Below, one piece after another: positions 54,991 through 62,658 of a DNA stretch of 64,000 bases. Position 1 is the stretch's first letter, and each line of letters opens with the position of its first letter. The DNA lies in NCBI RefSeq assembly GCF_016591715.1, contig NZ_AP024109.1, positions 682,001 to 746,000 of the forward strand, given 5' to 3'. The notes under the pieces were generated by a model. The model did no database searches. It had not been told where the DNA came from and worked only from the letters and a program-made list of their open reading frames with translations. The stretch comes from Mesorhizobium sp. J8 (lineage in GTDB: Bacteria > Pseudomonadota > Alphaproteobacteria > Rhizobiales > Rhizobiaceae). The position numbers and the translations under genes are program-made.

Positions 54991-55056
54991 GGTAGCGAAT
55001 AGCGAGTAGCGAATAGGGTTCGGCCGTCGATCTCCCTATTCGCTATTCGCTACTCC
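54991..55056. repeat. TAGCGAA-rich inverted repeat
   Basis: GGTAGCGAATAGCGAGTAGC (54991 on) and a second stretch CCCTATTCGCTATTCGCTAC (55034 on) are inverted copies, each built from 7-8 base TAGCGAA/TAGCGAG units. The central part is about 15 bases. It sits between the second permease and the aldehyde dehydrogenase within one operon. It could fold into a long RNA hairpin that tunes the expression of the last gene. Confidence 0.75.
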
Positions 55057-55085
55057 CTATCCGCTCCTAACCAGGGAGAACCCCG

Positions 55086-56513
55086 ATGGACACCCAGATG
55101 CTGATCGGCTCGAAATTCGAGAAGGGCACCGAAACCGAGGAGCCGATCCTCAATCCGAAGACCGGCGCGACCATCCTCAACCTGCCGGAAGCAAGCCCGG
55201 CGCAGATCGAAGCCGCGGTGGCGGCGGCCGGGAGGGCGTTCGTCGGTTGGTCGCGCACCACGCCGGCGCAGCGCTCGGGCTACCTGCTCAAGATCGCGGA
55301 TCGCATCGAGTCCGAGGCGAAGGAGTTCGCCGCGCTCGAAGCGCTGAACTGTGGCAAGCCGATCAACGCCGTGCTCAATGACGAGATCCCGGCGATCGTC
55401 GATTGCTATCGTTTCTTTGCCGGGGCGGTGCGCTCGATGCCCGGCCAGGTCGCTGGCGAATATCTTCCGGGGCACACCTCCATGGTCAGGCGTGATCCCG
55501 TCGGCATCGTCGCTTCCATCGCGCCTTGGAACTATCCGCTGATGATGATGGCCTGGAAGCTGGCGCCGGCGATCGGCGGCGGCAACACGGTCGTCTTCAA
55601 GCCGTCGGAGCAGACGCCGTTGACCGCCCTGAAGCTGGCAAAGGTCCTTGCCGAGATACTGCCCGAAGGCGTCGTCAACGTCGTGCTTGGCCGTGGCGAC
55701 AGCGTCGGCAACACGCTGATCAACCATGCCAAGGTCAACATGATCTCGATCACTGGCGATGTCGCCACCGGCAAAAAGGTGCTGCAGGCGGCCGCCAAGT
55801 CGGTCAAGCGTACGCATCTGGAACTCGGCGGCAAGGCGCCGGTGATTGTGTTCGACGATGCCGACCTCGGCGCCGTGGTCAACGGCCTGCGCGCCTTCGG
55901 CTACTACAATGCCGGCCAGGACTGCACCGCCGCCTGCCGCATCTATGCCGGCAGCAAGATCTACGACAAGCTGGTCGCGGACCTCTCCTCCGCCGTCTCG
56001 ACCATCAAATACAACCAGCCCGACGACACCGAGAACGAGATCGGCCCGCTGATCTCGCGCCGTCAGCGCGACCGCGTATCGAGCTTCGTCGAGCGCGCCT
56101 CGGAGTTGAAGCACATCGAGATCACCACCGGCGGCAAGCCGGGCGAGGGCTCGGGCTTCTACTACCAGCCGACGGTTGTCGCCGGTGCGCTGCAGGAAGA
56201 CGAGATCGTGCGCCGCGAGGTGTTCGGTCCGGTCGTCTCGGTCACCCGTTTCTCGGATGTCGACGAGGCGGTGAACTGGGCGAATGACAGCGACTATGGC
56301 CTTGCTTCGTCGGTGTGGACGAAAGACGTCTCGCGCGCCATGGCGACCGCCGCCCGCCTGCAATATGGCTGCACCTGGATCAACACCCACTTCATGCTGA
56401 CCAACGAGATGCCGCATGGCGGATTGAAACAGTCCGGTTATGGCAAGGACATGTCGCTCTACGCGCTGGAAGACTACACCGCCGTTCGCCACGTGATGGT
56501 GGCGCACGGCTAG
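55086..56513 (+). CDS. Gamma-aminobutyraldehyde dehydrogenase-like aldehyde dehydrogenase
   Basis: 475 residues. Aldehyde dehydrogenase motifs: [14 protein letters not shown]-binding FKPSEQTP, the Rossmann glycine segment [13 protein letters not shown], catalytic Glu in HLELGGKAP and catalytic Cys in [14 protein letters not shown]. The overall sequence and length match E. coli PatD (YdcW), which oxidises 4-aminobutyraldehyde to GABA in putrescine breakdown. Being the fifth gene of a YdcSTUV-like importer operon supports a polyamine role. Confidence 0.92.
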   Translation: MDTQMLIGSKFEKGTETEEPILNPKTGATILNLPEASPAQIEAAVAAAGRAFVGWSRTTPAQRSGYLLKIADRIESEAKEFAALEALNCGKPINAVLNDEIPAIVDCYRFFAGAVRSMPGQVAGEYLPGHTSMVRRDPVGIVASIAPWNYPLMMMAWKLAPAIGGGNTVVFKPSEQTPLTALKLAKVLAEILPEGVVNVVLGRGDSVGNTLINHAKVNMISITGDVATGKKVLQAAAKSVKRTHLELGGKAPVIVFDDADLGAVVNGLRAFGYYNAGQDCTAACRIYAGSKIYDKLVADLSSAVSTIKYNQPDDTENEIGPLISRRQRDRVSSFVERASELKHIEITTGGKPGEGSGFYYQPTVVAGALQEDEIVRREVFGPVVSVTRFSDVDEAVNWANDSDYGLASSVWTKDVSRAMATAARLQYGCTWINTHFMLTNEMPHGGLKQSGYGKDMSLYALEDYTAVRHVMVAHG

Positions 56514-56600
56514 AGCACCTTGTGGGACGGGTCGAATTGCCCGATTTGCCCTTAGCTGATCGGTTGGCAATCCGACCTCTAACCCGTGTCGGCGTAAAAA

Positions 56601-58010
56601 CTAAGCAGCAGTCCTGCCCTGCACCTCCGATGCCGCGGGCTTGATGTTCTGGTTGACCCTGAAGATGTTCAAGGGGTCGTAGATGCGCTTCACCTGGCTC
56701 AGCCGCTCGTAGTTCGCGCCGTAGCTCGCCTGCACGCGTGCTTCTCCTTCGTCCTCCATCATGAAATTCACGTAGCCGCCCTCGCCATTGTGCGGATGGA
56801 CGCTCGCCCAGTAGTTCCTGGCCCATTTGGTGAGGTCGGCGGCCTTGGCCGGGTCGGGATCGATCCCGGCAATGACCATCGACCAGGTTGCGTCGCGCGC
56901 ATTCCATGCCGTCTCGTGCTTGCCGACGCGGCGAACGGCGCCGTCGATCGGGTAGAGATGCATGAGCGACAATTCGCTCGGCGCCTCGGCCGCCTGCGCG
57001 ATATGGGTGGCGATGGCTTCGTCAGGGAGTGACCTGACGAAATCGCCCTTCCAGTACCATTGCAGGCCTTTCGGAAGCAGCGGGTCGAACATGGCCTGCA
57101 AGGCCGGAAACGGCATCACGCCCATCCAGTTGAAGATCGGCGGCGGCAGGTTGTCGAGCAGCGGCGCCATGGCCTTGCGGCCATCCTCCTCGGTGCCGTT
57201 GTAGCAGGAAATGATGGCGCAGGCGCGCTTGCCCCAGTATTCGCGCGGGAAGGGATCGGTCGAGGGAACCGTCTTCAGGCCGACAAAGGCGCCGAGATCT
57301 TCCGGCGCTTCCGGGAGGTAGTCGCGATAGGTCTGCATGACCGCCAAGGCATCCTTGGCCTCCCAGAACACCGGGCCGCCGAAGATCATGTTCACGGGAT
57401 GGGCCTGGAACAGGAAGCTCGTCACGATGCCGAAATTGCCGCCGCCGCCCCGAAGCGCCCAGAACAGGTCGGGGTTCTCGGCCTTGCTCGCCGTCACCAC
57501 GCTGCCGTCGGCCAGCACCAGATCGGCTTCGACCAGATTGTCGATGGTGAGGCCGAATCTGCGCGTGAGATAGCCTGTTCCGCCGCCGAGCGTCAGGCCG
57601 GCAATGCCCGTGGTCGAGACGATGCCGGCCGGAACAGCGAGCCCGAAAGGATGGGTGGCATGGTCCACGTCGCCCGAATTGCAGCCGGGCCCGACCCTCA
57701 CGGTGCGCGTTTTCGCATCGACATGGACTCCCTTCATCATCGACAGGTCGATGACGAGGCCGTTGTCGCAAATCCCCAGCCCGGCGCCGTTGTGCCCACC
57801 GCCGCGCACGGCGATCAGCAGGTCGTTGTCGCGCGCGTATTTAACGGCGGCGATCACGTCGGCGACGTCGGCGCAGCGCGCAATCAGAAGCGGCCGCTTT
57901 TCGATCATGCCGTTATAGACCCTGCGGGCCTCGTCATAGCCGGCATCGTCACGCAGGATCACCTCTCCGCGCAGGCTTTCACGCAGTTTTGCATGGGCTT
58001 CGTCGGTCAT
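56601..58010 (-). CDS. BBE-type FAD-binding oxidoreductase
   Basis: 469 residues from the ATG at 58010 with AAGGAG upstream. The PCMH FAD domain has LLIAVRGGGHNGAG, where H73 is the covalent flavin site, and the BBE (berberine bridge) domain ends with YGANYERLSQVKRIYDPLNIFRVNQNI. The second cysteine used for bicovalent flavin in many relatives is not seen: the region reads VPAGIVSTTGIAGL. It would oxidise sugars or secondary metabolites. It is the last gene of a reverse-strand group behind the LuxR-type regulator. Confidence 0.92.
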   Translation of the reverse strand: MTDEAHAKLRESLRGEVILRDDAGYDEARRVYNGMIEKRPLLIARCADVADVIAAVKYARDNDLLIAVRGGGHNGAGLGICDNGLVIDLSMMKGVHVDAKTRTVRVGPGCNSGDVDHATHPFGLAVPAGIVSTTGIAGLTLGGGTGYLTRRFGLTIDNLVEADLVLADGSVVTASKAENPDLFWALRGGGGNFGIVTSFLFQAHPVNMIFGGPVFWEAKDALAVMQTYRDYLPEAPEDLGAFVGLKTVPSTDPFPREYWGKRACAIISCYNGTEEDGRKAMAPLLDNLPPPIFNWMGVMPFPALQAMFDPLLPKGLQWYWKGDFVRSLPDEAIATHIAQAAEAPSELSLMHLYPIDGAVRRVGKHETAWNARDATWSMVIAGIDPDPAKAADLTKWARNYWASVHPHNGEGGYVNFMMEDEGEARVQASYGANYERLSQVKRIYDPLNIFRVNQNIKPAASEVQGRTAA

Positions 58011-58340
58011 CGGTTTGCTCCTTGATTGCGCCCAACGCCATGCGGCGTCGGCGCGACGCATTTGTTGCTTCGTTATGCCGCCTCGGCGGGCGGTGCGTTG
58101 GATGGTGCAGGAAGCGCACAGTGCACCAATCCGGCGTGCGCCGCTTCGCCCGAAAGGACCAGCAGCGCATGGCCCGGGAGAGCCATGACACGGCAGCCAG
58201 GGCCGCCGCTGGGCTGCCAGCGCTGGGACGCTCGGTCCCTGGTCTCATCGACCTCCCAACGAGTGGCCACAGGCGTCGCAGCCACTCGTGCCACGGTGCT
58301 CGCCGGCAGGTCTCTCAGCCTCGGCTCTTCGACCGTGCGG
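58011..58340. other. 330 bases without an assignable gene
   Basis: This gap lies within an otherwise compact reverse-strand gene group. A reverse-strand open stretch (about 58073-58330) codes for a low-complexity Ala/Arg/Pro-rich sequence with no start site or family resemblance. It may be a gene remnant or long intergenic DNA. I see no repeat, terminator or RNA. Confidence 0.5.
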
Positions 58341-58655
58341 CTATTCCACGATCCGGAAGATCTGCCACTGGCTGGTGCCCGACACCACATAGGGCTCCAA
58401 CTCCTTGCCCCATTTGGCGTGCGCGTCGATCTTGGCGATCTTGGCGAAGAACGCCTCCAACTGGGCCAGGCTTTCGACCTCGTGATGGGATTCGATCGTC
58501 GCTTCGCGTGCGCCGATCGAGCCGGTCATGAGCCGGAAATTCAAGTCAGCGAGCCCGACCTGCGAGCCGATCTCTCGCTCCCATTTCCGCATCAGCTCAA
58601 GTGCGGTCTGCTTGTGCCCGAATCGGGCGTCGATCTGCCATCTGGCGCTGAACAT
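58341..58655 (-). CDS. Small protein, possible dimeric alpha/beta barrel
   Basis: 104 residues from the ATG at 58655 with GGAG upstream. The sequence MFSARWQIDARFGHKQTALELMRKWEREIGSQ, then NFRLMTGSIGAREATIESHHEVESLAQLEAFFAKI, and the end GTSQWQIFRIVE resembles the NIPSNAP/antibiotic-monooxygenase style ferredoxin-like fold (beta-alpha-beta-beta with a W-x-I/F-R end). I do not recognise an exact family. It is in a reverse-strand group with an NTF2-like and an AhpD-like gene. Confidence 0.72.
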   Translation of the reverse strand: MFSARWQIDARFGHKQTALELMRKWEREIGSQVGLADLNFRLMTGSIGAREATIESHHEVESLAQLEAFFAKIAKIDAHAKWGKELEPYVVSGTSQWQIFRIVE

Positions 58656-58725
58656 GTTTGCTCTCCCTCATCATCGCGGCCCAAGTCCGCTGTTGATTGG
58701 CCGCTGTTGATTTGTCCGCGACTTG

Positions 58726-59088
58726 CTATTCGTCCCAGGCCTGCACGACGGTCTGCCGCGCGATCCGACCGTTCTTCAGCTCCACCATTGCCGCGCAGTA
58801 CACTTTCGTGCCGTCCGGATAGGCGCAGGCCTGCATGAAGGCGAGATTGTCCCCCTCGGCGACGGTGGTATCCACCTTGTGAGTCATCGCCCGGCTGCAG
58901 ATGTCGTCCCAGAAGGTGCTGATCGCCGCGCGGCCGCGGATCTCGCGCGGCTTGCTCGGCGGATTGTTGCGATCGATTACCCGCACCAGCGCATCGTCAT
59001 TGTAGAAGCTCGACAAGAGCTTGCCGTCACGGCCCTCGATCGCCTTCTTGATCGCGGCGCCGTCCACCTTTCCTGTCTTGGTCAGCAT
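58726..59088 (-). CDS. NTF2-like (SnoaL/SgcJ-type) protein
   Basis: 120 residues from the ATG at 59088 with GGAGG five bases upstream. VDGAAIKKAIEGRDGKLLSSFYNDDALVRVIDRNNPPSKPREIRGRAAISTFWDD followed by AYPDGTKVYCAAMVELKNGRIARQTVVQAWDE is the NTF2-like cone fold. Substrate or role is unknown. The ribosome-site context (ATGGAGGATGAxATG) is repeated almost exactly in front of the next upstream gene, suggesting a copied translation-initiation region. Confidence 0.8.
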   Translation of the reverse strand: MLTKTGKVDGAAIKKAIEGRDGKLLSSFYNDDALVRVIDRNNPPSKPREIRGRAAISTFWDDICSRAMTHKVDTTVAEGDNLAFMQACAYPDGTKVYCAAMVELKNGRIARQTVVQAWDE

Positions 59089-59168
59089 GTCATCCTCCAT
59101 ATGCCCATCGTCTTGGGCGGTTGATGCGCGAAAGTGCCGCTCGGCGCTTATCGCCGCGCAGGGATTGC

Positions 59169-59642
59169 TCATTGCGACTTGGCTTTGACTGCCGCGAACA
59201 GGTCGTCGGTCTGCTTCTTGAAGGTCGCCAGATCGACCTGGCTGCCATTGAGCATCGTTGACCAGTGGCGCACGATCGCGGCCATCGCGATGGCCTCCTT
59301 GATCTCCTCGTCGCTCGCGCCGTTGGCCTTGGCCGCCAGCGTGTGGAAGTAGATGCAGTACTGGCAGGGGATCTGCGAGGCGACCGCGAGACCCATCAGC
59401 TCCTTGGTCTTGCCGTTGAGGGCCGTGTTCGGATTGAGCTGCACGCCCTTGATTTCGGCCCAGGCGCCGGCCACCGCCACATCGGGCAAGGTCTTGAACA
59501 TGTCCGGCACCGTGCCGAGCGTCGCCTGGATGTCCTTGAAGGCGGCGGTGGCGGAAGCGTCTTCGGCCATCGCCGGGGGGATGGCCAGCAACGCGCCCGC
59601 GGCAAATGCCAGCAATCCGATCTTGCGACTGAGTTTCAGCAT
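59169..59642 (-). CDS. Exported AhpD-like carboxymuconolactone-decarboxylase-fold protein
   Basis: 157 residues from the ATG at 59642 with GGAGG upstream. A signal peptide (MLKLSRKIGLLAFAAGALLA, cleaved after AMA) is unusual for this fold, which is normally cytoplasmic. The redox motif PCQYCIYFH (C93, C96, H100) is the AhpD peroxidase/disulfide pattern. So a periplasmic peroxidase or thiol-linked role is likely. It is the first gene of the group, 98 bases downstream of the LuxR-type regulator on the same strand. Confidence 0.85.
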   Translation of the reverse strand: MLKLSRKIGLLAFAAGALLAIPPAMAEDASATAAFKDIQATLGTVPDMFKTLPDVAVAGAWAEIKGVQLNPNTALNGKTKELMGLAVASQIPCQYCIYFHTLAAKANGASDEEIKEAIAMAAIVRHWSTMLNGSQVDLATFKKQTDDLFAAVKAKSQ

Positions 59643-59740
59643 TTCATCCTCCATTCGCAGTGCCTTTCTGGCTGCCTGCATGGGGAGAATTGATACCTCC
59701 TATGGCCCTGCCACCGCTTCGCCCGAAAGCGCCATGGCTC

Positions 59741-61294
59741 TCATGGCCCGTCCGGGCCAGCATGTCTGGCCGAGAATGCAGCCGCCGCCGCGCGCGACGG
59801 CAGGTCGAGCTTGAGCAAGATGTTGGCGACGTGCCGCTTGACCGTGTGCTCGCTGAGTTCAAGTTCAGCGGCGATCGCGGCATTGCTCTTGCCGTCGGCA
59901 ATCAGGCTCACCACCTCGCTTTCGCGGGCCGTCAGCGTCGTCGGCTCAGTCGGCTTGGGCTTGGGACGGCAGGCCGGTTCCAGATGCTGTTCGGCCGTCA
60001 CCTGCACCAGCGCCAGCGGCTCGTCCAATTCGTCGAGGCTGATGCGCCCGGCATCGGTGAAATGCAGCCCGGATCCCGCGGCCAGATCCGCGACCAACCG
60101 TGAGCAGAGGATGTGGCCGCGTTCGGCATGGGCGGCAAGCTGCATGGCCACGCGCGCCGTCAGCCCCGTCGGCGGTCCCCGCACCTCGATCTCGCCGACA
60201 TGCGCTCCTTGCGCACTCGCCACGCCGATCTCCTGGGCTGCCTCCCGCAACAGCGCCGCGCAGCGCACGGCGCGGGCCGGGCCGTCGAAGCGCGCGATCA
60301 TCAGTTCGCCATGCGTGCCGGCGACGCGCCCGCCATGGCGGCCGACCAGCATGCGCCAGTTCTCCTGGAAGCGCAGGCTGCGTTCGCTCCACAAGCGGTC
60401 GCCAAGCCGCGCGGTGTCGTAGATGCGTGTCACCAGAAGTGCCGCGAGCACGCGTTCCACATCGGCCACTGCCGGTTCTCCGGTCAGGAATTCCTCGATC
60501 AGGTCGGCTACGCGGTCGACGTCGCCGGTCCAGATCGGATGGTCTCGCCCCGAAATCTCGACCAGGCGGGCGCCGGGGATCTTCCTGGCCAGGAAGCGGC
60601 TGGCGTCAGGATCGACGCGGGCGTCGTTGCGGCGATGGATCAGGTATGTCGGCACGCTGATCGTCCCGAGCATGTCGCGCACGTCTATGCCGGCATTCAT
60701 GCGGGCAAGCGCCGCCGCGGCCGTCGGGCTGGCCGACAGCCGCTCGAACCGGGCCCACCATTGAGTGAAATGGCTATCATCCACTCGGCCGGGCGCGAAA
60801 TTCGGCAGAGTCGCGCCGGTTCCCCAGGATGTTTCCGCCGTTTCGATGAAAGCTTCCAGCCGCTCCGGCGGCATCACCCATCGATGGAAATGCGCATAGC
60901 CGCCATAAAGCACCAGCGCCCGTGTCCGCTGCGGATAGGTCGCGGCGAACAGCATTGCCATCGGCGCGCCCTCCGAGGCGCCGAGGATCGCCGCCCGGCC
61001 GCTGCCGGCGGCGTCCATCACCGCGCGCACGTCGTCCATGCGTGTTTCGAGGCTGGGCAGGTGTTGGCTGTCGACTCTGTCGGAGAGCCCGGTGCCGCGC
61101 TTGTCGAACAGGATCAGTCGCGAGAAGGCCGAGAGCCGCTTCAACAGGCGGCTGTAGCCTTCGTCTTCCCAATGCAGGTCGAGATTGGAGATGAAGCCCG
61201 GTACGAAGACCAGATCGAACGATCCCTGGCCGACCACCTGATAGGCGATCCGCACATCCCCGCTTCGAGCGTATCTGGTCTCGATCGGCCTCAC
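59741..61294 (-). CDS. Hydrolase / degenerate cyclase / LuxR fusion regulator
   Basis: 517 residues from the GTG at 61294 (GGGG eight bases upstream; ATG at 61330 is an alternative). It has three parts. An alpha/beta hydrolase (1-270) has VPGFISNLD, nucleophile S107 in GASEGAP, and the RNDARVDP/GRDHPIW Asp and His. A class III cyclase-like domain (about 275-430) shows TRIYDTARLGDRLW and GTHGELMIARFDGPARAVRC. A LuxR helix-turn-helix (about 445-505) reads LTARESEVVSLIADGKSNAAIAAELELSEHTVKRHV. The metal-binding Asp of active cyclases is replaced by Arg, so that domain is probably a sensor. It likely controls the genes downstream. Confidence 0.85.
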   Translation of the reverse strand: MRPIETRYARSGDVRIAYQVVGQGSFDLVFVPGFISNLDLHWEDEGYSRLLKRLSAFSRLILFDKRGTGLSDRVDSQHLPSLETRMDDVRAVMDAAGSGRAAILGASEGAPMAMLFAATYPQRTRALVLYGGYAHFHRWVMPPERLEAFIETAETSWGTGATLPNFAPGRVDDSHFTQWWARFERLSASPTAAAALARMNAGIDVRDMLGTISVPTYLIHRRNDARVDPDASRFLARKIPGARLVEISGRDHPIWTGDVDRVADLIEEFLTGEPAVADVERVLAALLVTRIYDTARLGDRLWSERSLRFQENWRMLVGRHGGRVAGTHGELMIARFDGPARAVRCAALLREAAQEIGVASAQGAHVGEIEVRGPPTGLTARVAMQLAAHAERGHILCSRLVADLAAGSGLHFTDAGRISLDELDEPLALVQVTAEQHLEPACRPKPKPTEPTTLTARESEVVSLIADGKSNAAIAAELELSEHTVKRHVANILLKLDLPSRAAAAAFSARHAGPDGP

Positions 61295-61448
61295 GCAAAC
61301 TACCCCGCCGGCCAGACGACTTCCTGGCATCAAGCATAGCAGAGGCAGGCCGCTTGCGGCAGACAAACTTTAGAGAGTTGGAATGTAAGTATCCTTGGCG
61401 CCGCCGGAACCGCGCTCGCACCACCAGCGCGAAACGGCCTCCAGCCTA

Positions 61449-61551
61449 GAGCAATTCCAGGAAAAGTGTCAGCGGTTTTTCCGTCCGGAATTGCGTAAAA
61501 ACAAGGAGGTAGAGCATTTCACCGTTTCCGTGAAACGGTGAAATGCTTTAG
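61449..61551. repeat. 102-bp two-hairpin intergenic repeat, copy 2 (inverted)
   Basis: The reverse complement of the 22853-22954 element with about three differences (one base inserted, two substituted). It has the GCAATTCC/GGAATTGC module (61451-61494) and the AGCATTTCACCGTTTC/GAAACGGTGAAATGCT hairpin (61513-61547 region). It ends inside the stop codon of fdsD: the last bases of the element provide the TAA. Confidence 0.85.
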
Positions 61552-61835
61552 GCCGGCCTGGCGTAGCCAAGGCTCTTGTCGGCCTGCTCCGGCGCCAGTG
61601 GCCGCTTGATCTTGGCCGAGGCGGCGATGACCAGTTCATCGAAATCCTCCGCATCGCCGTCGAGCATCTCGAAGAGCTGGCGCCGCATCCTGGGCTCCCA
61701 GAATTTGTTGATGTGCTCGGCCAGCCCCGTAATGCCTTCCTCGCGCGGCTTCGAATGGAAGAAGGTGGCGATCTGGTTGGCCATGCGCACCAGTTTTTCC
61801 TTGGTGCTGGCGATGTGGTCTTCGTCATGCGACAT
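61548..61835 (-). CDS. fdsD: NAD-dependent formate dehydrogenase delta subunit
   Basis: 95 residues from the ATG at 61835. The FdsD pattern KLVRMANQIATFFHSKPREEGITGLAEHINKFWEPRMRRQLFEML is clear. The delta subunit is a small protein needed for assembly or stability of molybdenum-dependent, NAD-linked formate dehydrogenase. The start overlaps the fdhD end by eleven bases, and the stop codon lies at the edge of the repeat, so the C-terminal residues after SLGYARPA were probably shaped by the repeat's insertion. Confidence 0.92.
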   Translation of the reverse strand: MSHDEDHIASTKEKLVRMANQIATFFHSKPREEGITGLAEHINKFWEPRMRRQLFEMLDGDAEDFDELVIAASAKIKRPLAPEQADKSLGYARPA

Positions 61836-62655
61836 GCTTGGCAACTCCGGAAGCCACCCGTTCGGGGTGGGTGAAAATATCGAAATCGTCGCCGCGCACC
61901 AGCGCCACCAGCGTCATGCCGGCGGCCTCGGCCGTGCGGATGGCAAGCGCGGTCGGCGCGGAGACGGCCATGATGATCGGAGCGCCGATGGCGGCCGTCT
62001 TCTGCACCATCTCGACTGAGACGCGCGAGGTCACCACGACGGCGCCGCTGGCGCCGTCGATGCCGGCCTTGGCCAGCGCGCCGGCGAGCTTGTCCAGCGC
62101 GTTGTGCCGGCCGACATCCTCGCGCGCCATCACGATGCCCTTGCCGGGAACGTAGAAGCCGGCAGCATGCACCGCGCCGGTCTCCGTGTGCAGCGGCTGT
62201 TGCTTCGACAGCAGGCGAACGGCGCTGGTGACGTCCTCCGCCTGAAGCGTAAGTCGCGACGCACCGACGGCGTCGACCGAGCGCATTGCTTCCTCGATCG
62301 ATTCGATGCCGCACAAGCCGCACCCGACCGGCCCGGCCAGCCGGCGCCGCCGCGCCTGAAAGCGTGTGTTGGCCTTGTCCTTCAGCCTGATCTGGATGTC
62401 GATGCCGGCGCCGAGATCCTCGATCTCGATCGCCTCGATCTCCGCCGGGTCGGTGACGATGCCCTCCGTCAGCGAGAAGCCGAGCGCGAAGTCCCCGAAG
62501 TCGGCGGGGCTAGCCATCATCACCGCATGCGTGGTGCCGGCATAGGAGAACGCCACCGGCGTCTCTTCCGGCACCATGCGGCTCGCGGCCGCGGTACCGC
62601 CGGCGCGATGCGCGAGACGAGAGATTTGCGTCGTGGCTTTGCGGCGCGCGGCCAA
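61825..62655 (-). CDS. fdhD: Formate dehydrogenase accessory sulfurtransferase FdhD
   Basis: 276 residues from a TTG at 62655, three bases after the fdsA stop, with GGAG in range; the first ATG (62577) would remove conserved sequence. FdhD passes sulfur to the molybdenum cofactor of formate dehydrogenase. The catalytic cysteine pair is GCGLCGIE (C112, C115); further motifs are GFSLTEGI and REDVGRHNALDK. It is coupled with fdsA and fdsD. The TTG start is inferred from the overlap-type spacing. Confidence 0.94.
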   Translation of the reverse strand: MAARRKATTQISRLAHRAGGTAAASRMVPEETPVAFSYAGTTHAVMMASPADFGDFALGFSLTEGIVTDPAEIEAIEIEDLGAGIDIQIRLKDKANTRFQARRRRLAGPVGCGLCGIESIEEAMRSVDAVGASRLTLQAEDVTSAVRLLSKQQPLHTETGAVHAAGFYVPGKGIVMAREDVGRHNALDKLAGALAKAGIDGASGAVVVTSRVSVEMVQKTAAIGAPIIMAVSAPTALAIRTAEAAGMTLVALVRGDDFDIFTHPERVASGVAKHVA

Positions 62656-62658
62656 GAA

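Noticed and set aside
54991..55056. Short repeated units resembling a CRISPR array.
   Set aside because: The units are only 7-8 bases, without spacers of constant size, and the second half is an inverted copy; no cas genes are near.
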